In this document: positions 1 through 10,125 of the stretch, piece after piece
Layout of the letters: every line of letters begins with the position of its first letter
Numbering within the stretch: the first letter of the stretch is position 1
Source: Pseudomonas silesiensis
GTDB lineage: Bacteria > Pseudomonadota > Gammaproteobacteria > Pseudomonadales > Pseudomonadaceae
Length of the DNA stretch: 64,000 nucleotides
Assembly: GCF_001661075.1 (NCBI RefSeq)
Contig: NZ_CP014870.1
Coordinates: 5,647,703-5,711,702 of the forward strand
Reading direction: 5' to 3'
Notes under the pieces: generated by a model
Database searches by the model: none
What the model was told of the DNA's origin: nothing
Seen by the model: the letters and a program-made list of their open reading frames with translations, nothing else
Position numbers and translations under genes: made by a program

Positions 1-752
1 CCATCGCACACCACGAGGATTTCCGAGGGGCCGGCGATCATGTCGATACCGACCTGGCCGAACACGTGGCGCTTGGCAGTGGCGACATAGATGTTGCCCG
101 GCCCGACCACCTTGTCGACCTTCGGCACGCTTTCGGTGCCATACGCCAGCGCAGCGACCGCTTGCGCGCCACCGATGGTGAACACGCGGTCGACACCGGC
201 GATGCAGGCCGCAGCCAGCACCAGCTCGTTGATTTCACCGCGCGGGGTCGGCACGACCATGACCACTTCGGTCACGCCGGCCACCTTGGCGGGAATCGCG
301 TTCATCAGCACCGAGGACGGGTACGACGCCTTGCCGCCCGGGACGTACAGGCCGGCGCGGTCCAGCGGCGTGACCTTCTGGCCGAGCACGGTGCCATCGG
401 CTTCGGTGTAGCTCCAGGAATCCTGTTTCTGCTTTTCGTGGTAGCTGCGCACACGGGCCGCGGCTTTTTCCAGGGCTTCGCGCTGGGGCACGGTGATCCG
501 CGTCAGGGCCAGTTCCAGGCGTTCACGCGGCAGGATCAGGTCGGCCATGGAGGCAACGTCCAGGCCGTCGAATTGCCGGGTGTAGTCCACCAGCGCCGCA
601 TCGCCACGCTCGCGCACGGTCTTGATGATGTCCAGCACGCGCTGATTGACCGAGTCGTCGGACACACTTTCCCAGCTCAGCAGATGATCCAGATGATGTG
701 CGAAATCCGGGTCAGCAGCGTCGAGTCGGCGAATTGCAGTCGGTGCGGTCAT
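1..752 (-). CDS. hisD: Histidinol dehydrogenase HisD (N-terminal part; cut by window edge)
   Basis: HisD oxidises L-histidinol to L-histidine in two NAD-dependent steps, the last reactions of histidine synthesis, in the cytoplasm. The frame is open from the ATG at 752 to the window edge, giving about 250 of the usual 430-440 residues. Visible family sequence includes [13 protein letters not shown], the segment [12 protein letters not shown] and, at the edge, GPSEILVV. The zinc and catalytic residues of the C-terminal half lie outside the window. It follows hisG after a 126-bp gap that holds a strong inverted repeat covering its ribosome-binding site (separate entry). Identity is secure. Confidence 0.96.
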   Translation of the reverse strand, partial: MTAPTAIRRLDAADPDFAHHLDHLLSWESVSDDSVNQRVLDIIKTVRERGDAALVDYTRQFDGLDVASMADLILPRERLELALTRITVPQREALEKAAARVRSYHEKQKQDSWSYTEADGTVLGQKVTPLDRAGLYVPGGKASYPSSVLMNAIPAKVAGVTEVVMVVPTPRGEINELVLAAACIAGVDRVFTIGGAQAVAALAYGTESVPKVDKVVGPGNIYVATAKRHVFGQVGIDMIAGPSEILVVCD

Positions 753-759
753 AGCGAGA

Positions 760-842
760 GCCTCATAGAATTGGCAAAAACTCAGGCGCCCTAACTTAGC
801 AGTCGTTTCCGCTTGGGCACCTGAGAATTCTGGCTATGAGGC
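760..842 (-). promoter_or_regulatory. Long imperfect hairpin that covers the hisD ribosome-binding site
   Basis: In the hisG-hisD gap the segments 760-768 and 834-842 (GCCTCATAG/CTATGAGGC) are complementary. AATT at 769-772 and 826-829, CTCAGG/CCTGAG at 781-786 and 820-825, and GCCC/GGGC at 788-791 and 815-818 continue the stem inward. In the minus-strand transcript the GAGG Shine-Dalgarno of hisD (764-761, 8 nt before the ATG at 752) lies inside the outer stem. The structure could lower hisD translation or be a processing site. The pairing is seen directly; the role is inferred. Confidence 0.55.
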
Positions 843-878
843 GGATAGACGGGCGCGACTCAGCGTCGCGCAGGTGAA

Positions 879-1514
879 TCAGCCGCGGTGTCGAGACTCC
901 ACTGCCTTGCGCAGGGTGTCGATCAACGCCTGGATACGGGCGTGCTGCATTTTCATCGAAGCCTTGTTGACGATCAGGCGGGAGCTGATGTCGGCGATGA
1001 AATCCTGGGGTTCCAGGCCATTGGCGCGCAGGGTGTTGCCGGTGTCGACCACGTCGATGATCTTGTCTGCCAGACCGATCAGCGGCGCCAGTTCCATCGA
1101 GCCGTAGAGCTTGATGATGTCGACCTGACGGCCCTGTTCGGCATAGTAGCGTTTGGCAACGTTGACGAACTTGGTCGCCACCCGCAAACGGCCCTTGGGC
1201 TCGACATCGCCAACACGGCCAGCGGTCATCAGCTTGCAGAGGGCAATCCGCAGATCCAGAGGTTCGTACAAACCCTGGCCGCCATATTCCATCAGCACAT
1301 CTTTACCGGCGACACCGAGGTCGGCGGCGCCATGCTCGACGTAAGTCGGCACATCGGTGGCGCGCACGATCAGCAGGCGGACATCGGCCTGGGTCGTGGG
1401 GATGATCAGCTTGCGGCTCTTGTCCGGATTCTCGGTCGGCACGATGCCCGCTTCAGCCAGAAGCGGCAAGGTGTCGTCAAGGATGCGGCCCTTGGACAGT
1501 GCGATGGTCAACAT
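879..1514 (-). CDS. hisG: ATP phosphoribosyltransferase, short form (HisG)
   Basis: HisG catalyses the first step of histidine synthesis, condensing ATP and PRPP to phosphoribosyl-ATP. At 211 residues it is the short form without the C-terminal histidine-sensing domain, so it needs the HisRS-like partner HisZ, which is not in this window. The PRPP-binding loop [14 protein letters not shown] lies near residues 155-168, and [19 protein letters not shown] near 70-88 is typical. It lies between murA and hisD on the same strand, an order conserved in Pseudomonas. The start at 1514 begins [10 protein letters not shown], the family's usual N-terminus. Confidence 0.97.
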   Translation of the reverse strand: MLTIALSKGRILDDTLPLLAEAGIVPTENPDKSRKLIIPTTQADVRLLIVRATDVPTYVEHGAADLGVAGKDVLMEYGGQGLYEPLDLRIALCKLMTAGRVGDVEPKGRLRVATKFVNVAKRYYAEQGRQVDIIKLYGSMELAPLIGLADKIIDVVDTGNTLRANGLEPQDFIADISSRLIVNKASMKMQHARIQALIDTLRKAVESRHRG

Positions 1515-1575
1515 GGGAAACGTCAGTCCTTATCAGGCTACTGATGCCCGGTCGCAAATGGCGCCGGACACACAT

Positions 1576-1630
1576 CGAGCCTGAAACAGGCTCGACTTGA
1601 AACGAAACCAACGGGCACGTCCCTGTGCCC
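1576..1630 (-). other. Two short hairpins between murA and hisG
   Basis: The 128-bp murA-hisG gap holds two perfect hairpins: CGAGCCTG-AAA-CAGGCTCG at 1576-1594 and GGGCAC-GTCCCT-GTGCCC at 1613-1630. Neither is followed by a clear run of T on the minus strand, so they are not classical terminators. They may stabilise mRNA ends or partly uncouple hisG from murA. Confidence 0.4.
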
Positions 1631-1642
1631 ATGCAACAGAAA

Positions 1643-3170
<1,528 letters not shown>

Positions 3171-3216
3171 GCTCAACCTCAATCGGCGCCCTGTGCGCGC
3201 GGGTCGGACATCATAC

Positions 3217-3269
3217 AAAAAAGCCCCGCGCCTGCGAACCCCGCGAAGCAGGACTCTGACGGGGGGCTT
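3217..3269 (-). terminator. Rho-independent terminator of the mla operon
   Basis: AAGCCCC at 3221-3227 pairs with GGGGCTT at 3263-3269, with an inner stem CCTGC/GCAGG (3231-3235, 3248-3252). The A-run at 3217-3222 reads as a U-tract on the minus strand. It lies just downstream of mlaB and upstream of ibaG, so ibaG-murA must have its own promoter between here and 3170. Confidence 0.75.
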
Positions 3270-3284
3270 GTTCATAGATGCTGG

Positions 3285-3590
3285 TTAGGGTTGCGCCAAC
3301 AGCTCGGTCAATTCGCTGACCTGAGCGATTTCACGCATGTCTTCGGGCATTCCACGGATGCTCCACGCCTTGCCGGCCGCCTCTGCATCACGCATGAAGC
3401 ACAGCAACAGCGACAAGCCGACACTGCTGGACTTCAACACGGCCGAACAATCGACCACCAGCGTAGCGGCCTTGCTGGACTTGATCAGCGCCTGGCCCTG
3501 CTTGCGCAGGCCGGGACCGGTGCGGTAGTCCAGCATGCCGCTGAGCAGCAGCTCGCCGGCGTCGCTCATGCGAATGGCCGACACACTCAT
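3285..3590 (-). CDS. mlaB: STAS-domain subunit MlaB of the phospholipid ABC transporter
   Basis: MlaB is the small cytoplasmic STAS protein that binds the ATPase MlaF and stabilises the MlaFEDB complex. At 101 residues it is a single STAS domain with the typical strand TLVVDCSAVLKSSSVGLSLL. The ATG at 3590 overlaps the mlaC stop codon (ATGA), which supports this start over longer in-frame alternatives. It is the last gene of mlaFEDCB and is followed by a terminator. Confidence 0.92.
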   Translation of the reverse strand: MSVSAIRMSDAGELLLSGMLDYRTGPGLRKQGQALIKSSKAATLVVDCSAVLKSSSVGLSLLLCFMRDAEAAGKAWSIRGMPEDMREIAQVSELTELLAQP

Positions 3591-4240
3591 TGAGTTTGCT
3601 TCTCGGCGGCTTTTTCCGTGGTTTCCTTGGCTTTGGCGACTTCTCCGGCCCAATTGTCGATGGTCTTGTCCAGGTCGTTGCCATTGCGCTGCATCGCATC
3701 AGTGAACTGATCGCGGAACAGCTTGCCGATGTTGATGCCGTTGATGATCACGTTGCGCACCTTCCACTCGCCGTTGATTTTCTCGAGTGTGTAGGACACA
3801 GGATAGATCGAACCGCTGCTGCCCCTGACCTGCATGTCGACGCTGGTCCGGGTGCCGCTTTCGTCCTTGGCCGGCGAAACGGTGATGCCCTGGTTGTTGT
3901 ATTCGAGCAACGCGTTGCCATAGAACTGCATCAGGCTGCGCTTGAAGTTTTCCTGGAAGCGCTGCATTTGCTCGGGCGTGGCCTTGCGCGAGTACTTCAC
4001 GGTCATGATGCTTCTGGATATCCCCTCGGCATCGACCACCGGCCCGACGATACCGTTCAGCGCATCGTAGAAGTCCTTCGGGCTTTGCTTGTATTTTTCC
4101 TTGTTGGCAGCCAGGTCGGCCAGCAACCGGGTAGTCGTGTCCTGAATCAGTTCGTGCGCCGACGGCGCCGCCACAGCGTTAGCCATCAACGGCACGGCCG
4201 CGAGCAATATCAACAGGCCACGTCGCAGGATAGAGATCAT
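3587..4240 (-). CDS. mlaC: Periplasmic phospholipid-binding protein MlaC
   Basis: MlaC shuttles phospholipids across the periplasm between the outer-membrane MlaA complex and the inner-membrane MlaFEDB complex. The 217-residue product has a Sec signal peptide (basic MISILRRG, hydrophobic LLILLAAVPLMANAVA) and the Ttg2D/MlaC fold with RSIMTVKYSRKATPEQ and the lipid-pocket segment YTLEKINGEWKVRNVIING. The C-terminus is Lys/Glu/Gln-rich. In P. putida the operon is called ttg2 and is linked to solvent tolerance. Confidence 0.95.
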   Translation of the reverse strand: MISILRRGLLILLAAVPLMANAVAAPSAHELIQDTTTRLLADLAANKEKYKQSPKDFYDALNGIVGPVVDAEGISRSIMTVKYSRKATPEQMQRFQENFKRSLMQFYGNALLEYNNQGITVSPAKDESGTRTSVDMQVRGSSGSIYPVSYTLEKINGEWKVRNVIINGINIGKLFRDQFTDAMQRNGNDLDKTIDNWAGEVAKAKETTEKAAEKQTQ

Positions 4241-4251
4241 TCAAAAACTCC

Positions 4252-4719
4252 TTATTTGGCTTCTTTGCTAACGGTATTGAGCAGGAATTTACCGATCAGG
4301 TCCTCGAGCACCAGCGACGACTGGGTGTCGTGGATGGTCCCACCCTCCTTGAGCAAGCCTTCTTCGCCGCCCACGCTGATACCGATGTACTTCTCGCCCA
4401 ACAGGCCAGCGGTCAGGATAGATGCGGTGGAATCGGTCGGCAGATTATCTACCGTCTTCTCCAGCTGCATGGTCACCCTGCCGGTGAAACTGTCGCGGTC
4501 CAGATCGATCGCCGTGACCTTGCCGATGGTCACACCGGCCATGGTCACTTTAGCTCTGACCGTCAAACCGGCGATATTGTCGAAATAGGCATAAAGTTTA
4601 TATGTATCGGTCGTTGCGCTCGGGGACAGGCCACTCACCCGCAACGCCAGCAACAGCAAAGCCAGGATGCCAGCCAGCAAGAAAAGGCCGACACCGATTT
4701 CCAGGGTGCGGTTTTGCAT
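4252..4719 (-). CDS. mlaD: MCE-domain protein MlaD, membrane-anchored lipid tunnel
   Basis: MlaD forms a hexameric ring on MlaE through which phospholipids pass. The 155-residue protein has one N-terminal membrane helix (about residues 10-30, GLFLLAGILALLLLALRVSG) followed by an MCE domain (about 38-118, with GLTVRAKVTMAGVTIGKV). Its ATG overlaps the mlaE stop codon (ATGA), so the two are translationally coupled. Confidence 0.95.
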   Translation of the reverse strand: MQNRTLEIGVGLFLLAGILALLLLALRVSGLSPSATTDTYKLYAYFDNIAGLTVRAKVTMAGVTIGKVTAIDLDRDSFTGRVTMQLEKTVDNLPTDSTASILTAGLLGEKYIGISVGGEEGLLKEGGTIHDTQSSLVLEDLIGKFLLNTVSKEAK

Positions 4720-5516
4720 CAGAAATCTCCAAACATCAAGGCGGTCAGAATAAAGTCCAGGCCGAGCACTGCCAAAGAGGCATACACCACGGTCTTGGTA
4801 GTGGCACGACTGATCCCCTCGGAAGTGGGCTCGCAGTCGTAGCCTTGGAACACGGCGATCCAGGTCACGACAAAGGCGAAGACAATGCTTTTGATGATGC
4901 CGTTGAGCACATCGTCGGCAAAGGTCACGCTGTTCTGCATGTTCGACCAGTAGGAGCCTTCATAGACACCCAGCCAGTCGACGGCCACCCACGAACCGCC
5001 CCAGATACCCACCACGCTGAAAATCATCGCCAGCACCGGCAGGGAAATGAAGCCGGCCCACAGGCGCGGGGCAATGATGTACTTGAGCGGGTCGACACCG
5101 ATCATTTCCAGGCTGGACAATTGCTCGGTGGATTTCATGTTGCCGATTTCGGCCGTCAGGGCCGAACCTGCGCGCCCGGCGAACAGCAAGGCGGTGACCA
5201 CCGGCCCCAGTTCACGCAGCAACGTCAGCGCAACCATCTGCCCGACCGCCTGCTCCGATCCATAGCTGGACAGGATGTTGAAGCCTTGCAGCGCCAGCAC
5301 CATGCCGATGAACACTCCGGAGACCACGATGATCACCAGGGACATCACGCCCACCGAATGCAGTTGCTTGACCAGCAGCCCGAAACCGCCGCCAATGCCG
5401 CCACGGCCGAACAAGGCATGAAACAGGAATATCGCCGAACGACCGAACACTGCCAGCACGTCAATTCCGGAGTGGCCGAAACGGCGCACTCTTTCTATCA
5501 GTGAAATCTTGCGCAT
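4719..5516 (-). CDS. mlaE: Phospholipid ABC transporter permease MlaE
   Basis: MlaE is the inner-membrane permease (DUF140/MlaE family) that works as a dimer with MlaF, MlaD and MlaB. The 265-residue protein has about five hydrophobic helices and the family segment [22 protein letters not shown] in the middle, containing the coupling region. The ATG at 5516 shares its A with the mlaF TGA, so translation is coupled; an in-frame TTG one codon upstream is less likely. Confidence 0.95.
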   Translation of the reverse strand: MRKISLIERVRRFGHSGIDVLAVFGRSAIFLFHALFGRGGIGGGFGLLVKQLHSVGVMSLVIIVVSGVFIGMVLALQGFNILSSYGSEQAVGQMVALTLLRELGPVVTALLFAGRAGSALTAEIGNMKSTEQLSSLEMIGVDPLKYIIAPRLWAGFISLPVLAMIFSVVGIWGGSWVAVDWLGVYEGSYWSNMQNSVTFADDVLNGIIKSIVFAFVVTWIAVFQGYDCEPTSEGISRATTKTVVYASLAVLGLDFILTALMFGDF

Positions 5517-6325
5517 CAACGCTTCCCCAGAAGATCTGCGCGGAAATCCGTCGCTGGAAAGTGATAGGCGACCGGACCGTCGGGTTCGCCGGTCATGAAC
5601 TGGCGAATCCGTGGCTCCTGGGAGTTCATCAGTTCCTCGGGCGTGCCCTGCCCCAATACCTGCCCTTCGCCCACCACATAGATGTAGTCGGAAATGCTCG
5701 CGGTCTCGGCCAGGTCGTGGGACACCACGATGCTGGTGATGCCCAGCGCATCGTTGAGCAGGCGGATCAGGCGCACCAGCACGCCCATGGCGATCGGATC
5801 CTGACCGACAAAGGGCTCGTCATACATGAGGATCTGCGGATCGAGGGCAATCGCCCGGGCCAGCGCGACACGGCGCTTCATGCCGCCGGACAGCTCGTCA
5901 GGCATCAGGTCGATGGCGCCACGCAAGCCCACGGCCTGCAATTTGAGCAGGACGATGTCCCGGATCATTTCTTCCGGAAGCTCGGTATGAACCCGTAGCG
6001 GAAAGGCGACGTTCTCGAACACATCGAGATCGGTGAACAGCGCGCCGCTCTGAAACAGCACGCCCATGTGCTTGCGCGCATCGAACAGGTCGCTGCGCGA
6101 CAGCTTCGGCAGGTTCTGACCGTTGACCCAGACCTCGCCCTTGGTCGGGCGCAATTGGGCGCCCATCAAACGCAACAGCGTGGTCTTGCCACACCCGGAA
6201 GGCCCCATTATGCCGGTGACCTTGCCGCGCGGTATACGGATATCGACGTTATTGAAAATGCTGCGCGCACCGCGCTTGAAGGTCAGTCCCTTCAGCTCGA
6301 CCGCGTAGGCGTTATCGGCACTCAT
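5516..6325 (-). CDS. mlaF: Phospholipid ABC transporter ATPase MlaF
   Basis: MlaF is the ATPase that drives lipid movement through MlaED. In 269 residues it has Walker [10 protein letters not shown] (41-49), the ABC signature LSGGMKRR (145-152), Walker B LMYDEP (166-171) and the switch histidine in VSHD (about 203). It is the first gene of mlaFEDCB and is transcribed divergently from kdsD across a 278-bp gap. Confidence 0.97.
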   Translation of the reverse strand: MSADNAYAVELKGLTFKRGARSIFNNVDIRIPRGKVTGIMGPSGCGKTTLLRLMGAQLRPTKGEVWVNGQNLPKLSRSDLFDARKHMGVLFQSGALFTDLDVFENVAFPLRVHTELPEEMIRDIVLLKLQAVGLRGAIDLMPDELSGGMKRRVALARAIALDPQILMYDEPFVGQDPIAMGVLVRLIRLLNDALGITSIVVSHDLAETASISDYIYVVGEGQVLGQGTPEELMNSQEPRIRQFMTGEPDGPVAYHFPATDFRADLLGKR

Positions 6326-6536
6326 CTAAACTCCTTGCGATGCAGCCTCTCACTCGGACGCCTGACTTTCTTGCGAAAGCACATGCCTCCCCGGGCAGGG
6401 CCGAACTGGCGGCGAACTATATCACTGCAAAGGCCAAGCGCCCAAGGCCCACGCCGGTTCATGTTCCGCAACATGACAGGGCAAAAGCGTGTATTTGCAG
6501 GGATTAAGTAACAGGGAGTGACAAAGCGCGACGAAC

Positions 6537-6569
6537 TTGCGTGAGGCTTTCGATCATAACCGTTATAAT
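6537..6569 (+). promoter_or_regulatory. Candidate sigma-70 promoter of the kdsD-kdsC-lptCAB operon
   Basis: A perfect -10 hexamer TATAAT stands at 6564-6569, 34 bp before the kdsD ATG. A good -35 is less clear: TTGCGT at 6537-6542 is 21 bp away, and TGAGGC at 6542-6547 is 16 bp away but poor. The -10 is seen directly; its use is inferred from position. Confidence 0.5.
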
Positions 6570-6603
6570 CGCCGCCTTTTCATCAGGCTATACGATTTCC
6601 GAC

Positions 6604-7578
6604 ATGAGCCAATCCAGCGACCTGATTCAGTCTGCACAACGCACCGTCCGCCTCGAACTGGAAGCCGTCACCGGCTTGTTGCCCCGTATCGACGCGGATT
6701 TCGTACGCGCTTGCGAGATGATTCTGGCCAGCAAGGGCCGCGTGGTCGTGGTCGGCATGGGCAAGTCAGGGCACATCGGCAACAAGATTGCCGCCACCCT
6801 GGCGAGCACCGGCACCACGGCTTTTTTCGTGCACCCGGCCGAAGCCAGCCACGGCGACATGGGCATGATCACCCGCGACGACGTCATTCTGGCGCTGTCG
6901 AACTCCGGCTCGACCAATGAAATCGTGACCCTGCTGCCACTGATCAAGCGCTTGGGCATCCAGCTGATCAGCATGACCGGCAACCCCGACTCCCCGCTGG
7001 CCAAGGCTGCCGAGGTCAATCTCAACGTGCACGTCGAACACGAAGCCTGCCCGCTGAACCTGGCACCGACGTCGTCGACCACTGCGGCCCTGGTCATGGG
7101 CGATGCCCTGGCCGTTGCGCTGCTCGAAGCCCGGGGGTTTACCGCTGAAGATTTCGCCTTTTCCCATCCCGGCGGCGCCCTTGGCCGACGCCTGCTGCTG
7201 AAAGTGGAAAACGTCATGCACGCCGGGCAGGAACTGCCGCAGGTGCAGCGCGGCACCCTGCTCAAGGACGCGCTGATGGAAATGACCCGTAAAGGTCTGG
7301 GCATGACGGTGATCCTGGAAGCCGATGGTAAACTCGCCGGGATCTTCACCGACGGCGATTTGCGCCGCACCCTGGACCGCGCCATCGACATCCATCACGC
7401 CACCATCGACCAGGTCATGACCGTGCATGGCAAGACGGCTCGCCCTGAAATGCTGGCCGCCGAGGCCCTGAAAATCATGGAAGACCATCGAATCAACGCA
7501 CTGGTGGTGGTGGACAAGGAGGACCGTCCGATCGGCGCCTTCAACCTGTCCGATCTGCTGCGTGCAGGAGTAATGTAA
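6604..7578 (+). CDS. kdsD: D-arabinose 5-phosphate isomerase KdsD
   Basis: KdsD interconverts ribulose 5-phosphate and arabinose 5-phosphate, the first step of Kdo synthesis for lipopolysaccharide. The 324-residue protein has an N-terminal SIS sugar-isomerase domain (about 35-175, with GMGKSGHIGNKIAATL at 51-66, the His of HPAEASHGDMGM and LSNSGSTNEI) and two CBS domains (about 205-324). The ATG at 6604 gives the normal length; an upstream in-frame start would overlap the -10 promoter element. The stop overlaps the kdsC ATG (TAATG). Confidence 0.96.
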   Translation: MSQSSDLIQSAQRTVRLELEAVTGLLPRIDADFVRACEMILASKGRVVVVGMGKSGHIGNKIAATLASTGTTAFFVHPAEASHGDMGMITRDDVILALSNSGSTNEIVTLLPLIKRLGIQLISMTGNPDSPLAKAAEVNLNVHVEHEACPLNLAPTSSTTAALVMGDALAVALLEARGFTAEDFAFSHPGGALGRRLLLKVENVMHAGQELPQVQRGTLLKDALMEMTRKGLGMTVILEADGKLAGIFTDGDLRRTLDRAIDIHHATIDQVMTVHGKTARPEMLAAEALKIMEDHRINALVVVDKEDRPIGAFNLSDLLRAGVM

Positions 7579-8102
7579 TGAGCACCGATCTGCTGGAACG
7601 CGGCAAGAACATCAAGCTGGCGATATTCGACGTCGATGGCGTACTGACCGACGGACGCCTGTATTTCCTGGAAGACGGCAGCGAATTCAAGACGTTCAAC
7701 ACCCTCGACGGCCAGGGCATCAAGATGTTGATGGCAGCCGGCGTGCAGACCGCTATCATCAGCGGACGCAAGACCCCGGTGGTCGAGCGACGGGCGAAGA
7801 ACCTCGGCATTCCACACCTGTACCAGGGTCGCGAAGACAAACTGGTGGTGCTCGACGAGCTTCTGGCGCAACTCGACCTAAGCTATGAACAGGTCGCCTA
7901 CCTCGGCGACGACTTGCCGGACCTGCCGGTCATTCGCCGCGTCGGCCTGGGCATGGCGGTGGCCAGTGCCGCCAGTTTCGTGCGTGAACACGCCCACGGC
8001 ATCACCCTGGCCCGTGGCGGCGAAGGTGCCGCTCGCGAATTCTGCGAATTGATCCTGCGCGCCCAGGGCCGTCTCGATGCGGCCAACGCCGCGTACCTGT
8101 GA
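7578..8102 (+). CDS. kdsC: Kdo 8-phosphate phosphatase KdsC
   Basis: KdsC dephosphorylates Kdo 8-phosphate in the cytoplasm. The 174-residue protein is a capless HAD phosphatase, active as a tetramer in the family. The nucleophile and acid aspartates are in FDVDGVLTDG (Asp18, Asp20) and the metal-binding motif is LGDDLPDLPVI near 114-124. Translationally coupled to kdsD and followed after 7 bp by lptC. Confidence 0.96.
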   Translation: MSTDLLERGKNIKLAIFDVDGVLTDGRLYFLEDGSEFKTFNTLDGQGIKMLMAAGVQTAIISGRKTPVVERRAKNLGIPHLYQGREDKLVVLDELLAQLDLSYEQVAYLGDDLPDLPVIRRVGLGMAVASAASFVREHAHGITLARGGEGAAREFCELILRAQGRLDAANAAYL

Positions 8103-8109
8103 GCCCACT

Positions 8110-8682
8110 ATGCTGAGCAAAACGATTCGCAAATTCCTGGTGTTCGGGTGCATCGCCGCCATTTTCGCGGCGGTCGGTTACTGGAACATCAGTCCGGAGC
8201 GCTTCCTCGACAAGCCGGCCGCCAAGGCCGATGAAACCCGGATCGACTGGTACGCGACCAACACCCATACCGTGCAGTACCTGCCAGATGGCAAATTGCA
8301 GTACGACATGACGTCCGACAAGGTCGAACACCTCAAGGCCACTGACGTGACGCTGGTCAGCAAGCCGGACCTGAACATGTTCCGCGGCACCGAGTTTCCG
8401 TGGCACGTGCAGAGCGAACGCGGCGAAGTCAATTCCGGCGGAACCGAAGTCGAACTGATCGACTCGGTACGTATCGCCCGCACCGACGAAAAAAAGCGCA
8501 CGACCATTATTACCAGCACTCGCATGACCGTGTTCCCGCAGCGGCAATATGCGCAGACCGAGCAACCCGTTAGAATCGACGGCGCGGGTGGTGTGTCGAC
8601 CGGCACGGGCATGAAAGCGTATTTGAAAGAAAGCAGGATACACCTGCTATCGAACGTAAGAGGACAGTATGAGGCTCGTTAA
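8110..8682 (+). CDS. lptC: LPS export protein LptC
   Basis: LptC is the bitopic inner-membrane protein that receives LPS from LptB2FG and hands it to LptA. The 190-residue product has a short cytoplasmic start, one membrane helix (about residues 9-27, FLVFGCIAAIFAAVGYW) and a periplasmic beta-jellyroll. The ATG at 8110 is chosen since it follows the kdsC stop directly and puts the helix at the N-terminus. It overlaps lptA by 14 bp. Confidence 0.94.
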   Translation: MLSKTIRKFLVFGCIAAIFAAVGYWNISPERFLDKPAAKADETRIDWYATNTHTVQYLPDGKLQYDMTSDKVEHLKATDVTLVSKPDLNMFRGTEFPWHVQSERGEVNSGGTEVELIDSVRIARTDEKKRTTIITSTRMTVFPQRQYAQTEQPVRIDGAGGVSTGTGMKAYLKESRIHLLSNVRGQYEAR

Positions 8683-9217
8683 AACCCTCCCTATTTTGCT
8701 CAGTCTGGGCGCAGCACTGGGAAGCGTGAGCGCCTGGGCTCTGCCGAACGATCAAGAGCAGCCTATCCGCATTCAAGCCGACGATGCCCAACTGGACGAC
8801 AAGAATGGCGTTGCCACCTACAAGGGCGACGTGATCATCACCCAGGGTTCGATGAAGGTCACCGGCAACACCGTGACCATCACCCGCACCCCGGCCGGCG
8901 ATATCGACGTGGTGACCTCGGTGGGCAACCTCGCCTACTTCGAGCAACTGCAGACCGCCGGCGACACCAAGCCGGTTCAGGGCTATGGCGTCACTATCCA
9001 GTACCACGCCTCGCAAAACCGCGTCGTGCTGATCGATCGCGCCAAAGTCATCGACAAGGACAACAACGTCACCCAGGGCGAGAAAATCGTCTACGACACA
9101 GAGAAGAAACTGGCGAGCGCCGGTCGCGCTACAGGCAACAAGGTGACCGAGTCGCGCCCGCGCATCGACATGGTGATCCAGCCGAAAAAGAAAACCGACG
9201 AGCAAAAGGCCCAGTAA
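8669..9217 (+). CDS. lptA: Periplasmic LPS bridge protein LptA (LptH in Pseudomonas)
   Basis: LptA oligomerises into the periplasmic beta-jellyroll bridge that carries LPS to LptDE. The 182-residue protein has a signal peptide ([18 protein letters not shown], cleavage after about SAWA) and the OstA/LptA domain beginning [19 protein letters not shown]. The C-terminus is Lys-rich. P. aeruginosa calls this gene lptH. The stop overlaps the lptB ATG (TAATG). Confidence 0.95.
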   Translation: MRLVKTLPILLSLGAALGSVSAWALPNDQEQPIRIQADDAQLDDKNGVATYKGDVIITQGSMKVTGNTVTITRTPAGDIDVVTSVGNLAYFEQLQTAGDTKPVQGYGVTIQYHASQNRVVLIDRAKVIDKDNNVTQGEKIVYDTEKKLASAGRATGNKVTESRPRIDMVIQPKKKTDEQKAQ

Positions 9218-9942
9218 TGGCAACTCTGAAAGCTCAGCATCTGGCCAAGAGCTACAAGAGCCGCCAGGTCGTGCGCGACGTCAGCCTGTCGATCGACAGC
9301 GGTCAGATCGTCGGCTTGCTCGGCCCTAACGGCGCCGGCAAAACCACCTGCTTCTACATGATCGTCGGCCTGGTACAGGCCGATCAGGGCCGCGTACTGA
9401 TCGATGATCTGGATGTCAGCCATCAGCCGATGCACGGTCGCGCGAAAGCCGGTATCGGCTATCTTCCGCAGGAAGCGTCGATCTTCCGCAAGCTCTCGGT
9501 GGCCGATAACATCCTGGCGATCCTCGAGACCCGCAAGGAGCTCGACAAGGCTGGTCGTCGCAAGGAGCTGGAAAGCCTGCTGCAGGAATTCCATATCCAC
9601 CACATCCGCGACAACCTCGGCATGAGCCTGTCCGGTGGTGAGCGCCGCCGCGTGGAAATCGCCCGGGCACTGGCCACCAATCCGAAATTCATCCTCCTCG
9701 ACGAACCCTTCGCCGGCGTGGACCCGATTTCGGTAGGCGACATCAAACAGATCATCCATCACCTCAAGGCCAAGGGCATTGGTGTGCTGATCACGGACCA
9801 CAACGTCCGCGAAACCCTGGATATCTGCGAAACCGCCTATATCGTCAACGATGGCCAACTGATCGCCGAAGGCGACTCCGACACCATCCTGGCCAACGAG
9901 CTGGTCAAGGAAGTGTATCTGGGCCATGAGTTCCGCCTGTAG
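9217..9942 (+). CDS. lptB: LPS export ATPase LptB
   Basis: LptB is the ATPase of the LptB2FG LPS extractor. In 241 residues it has Walker [10 protein letters not shown] (36-44), signature LSGGERRR (138-145), Walker B FILLDEP (158-164) and the switch His of ITDHN (about 195). It is the last gene of kdsD-kdsC-lptCAB and lies directly upstream of rpoN, an order common in gammaproteobacteria. Confidence 0.97.
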   Translation: MATLKAQHLAKSYKSRQVVRDVSLSIDSGQIVGLLGPNGAGKTTCFYMIVGLVQADQGRVLIDDLDVSHQPMHGRAKAGIGYLPQEASIFRKLSVADNILAILETRKELDKAGRRKELESLLQEFHIHHIRDNLGMSLSGGERRRVEIARALATNPKFILLDEPFAGVDPISVGDIKQIIHHLKAKGIGVLITDHNVRETLDICETAYIVNDGQLIAEGDSDTILANELVKEVYLGHEFRL

Positions 9943-10017
9943 GCGCTGAGGTGTCCAGCTGTCGCTCAAGCGCTTGTCTCGATAAAAAATCAACACTTTT
10001 TTATTGTTACAACGCTC

Positions 10018-10053
10018 TAGGCAAACGCTAAAGTTTCGGGCATATAATTTGCT
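10018..10053 (+). promoter_or_regulatory. rpoN promoter: sigma-70 -10 overlapped by a sigma-54-like -24/-12 element
   Basis: TATAAT at 10043-10048 is a perfect -10 box; the best -35 (TAGGCA, 10018-10023) is weak and 19 bp away. The same bases also fit the sigma-54 pattern: GG at 10039-10040, exactly 10 bp, then GC at 10051-10052, inside GGGCA-N6-TTGCT, with TTGC fully conserved. Binding of sigma-54 holoenzyme here would block the sigma-70 promoter, which agrees with the negative autoregulation reported for P. putida rpoN. Confidence 0.5.
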
Positions 10054-10060
10054 TATGTTT

Positions 10061-10099
10061 GGCGCTCCGGCGCCCTGTAGTGGATGGCGCATGTGCGCC
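10061..10099 (+). other. Two hairpins in the rpoN leader
   Basis: GGCGC-TCCG-GCGCC at 10061-10074 and GGCGCA-TG-TGCGCC at 10086-10099 are perfect inverted repeats between the promoter and the rpoN ATG at 10126. They would form in the 5' leader of the mRNA. No function is known to me. Confidence 0.45.
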
Positions 10100-10125
10100 G
10101 GCGAATAAGGTGTTAAGCCCCTGCC

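Noticed and set aside
6416..6445. TATAGT with a TTGGGC -35 as the mlaF promoter
   Set aside because: The -35 matches only three of six bases; the -10 alone is too weak to list.
7578..9942. Possible frameshift or fusion in kdsC-lptC-lptA
   Set aside because: Overlaps and short gaps are normal coupling; each protein has full family length.
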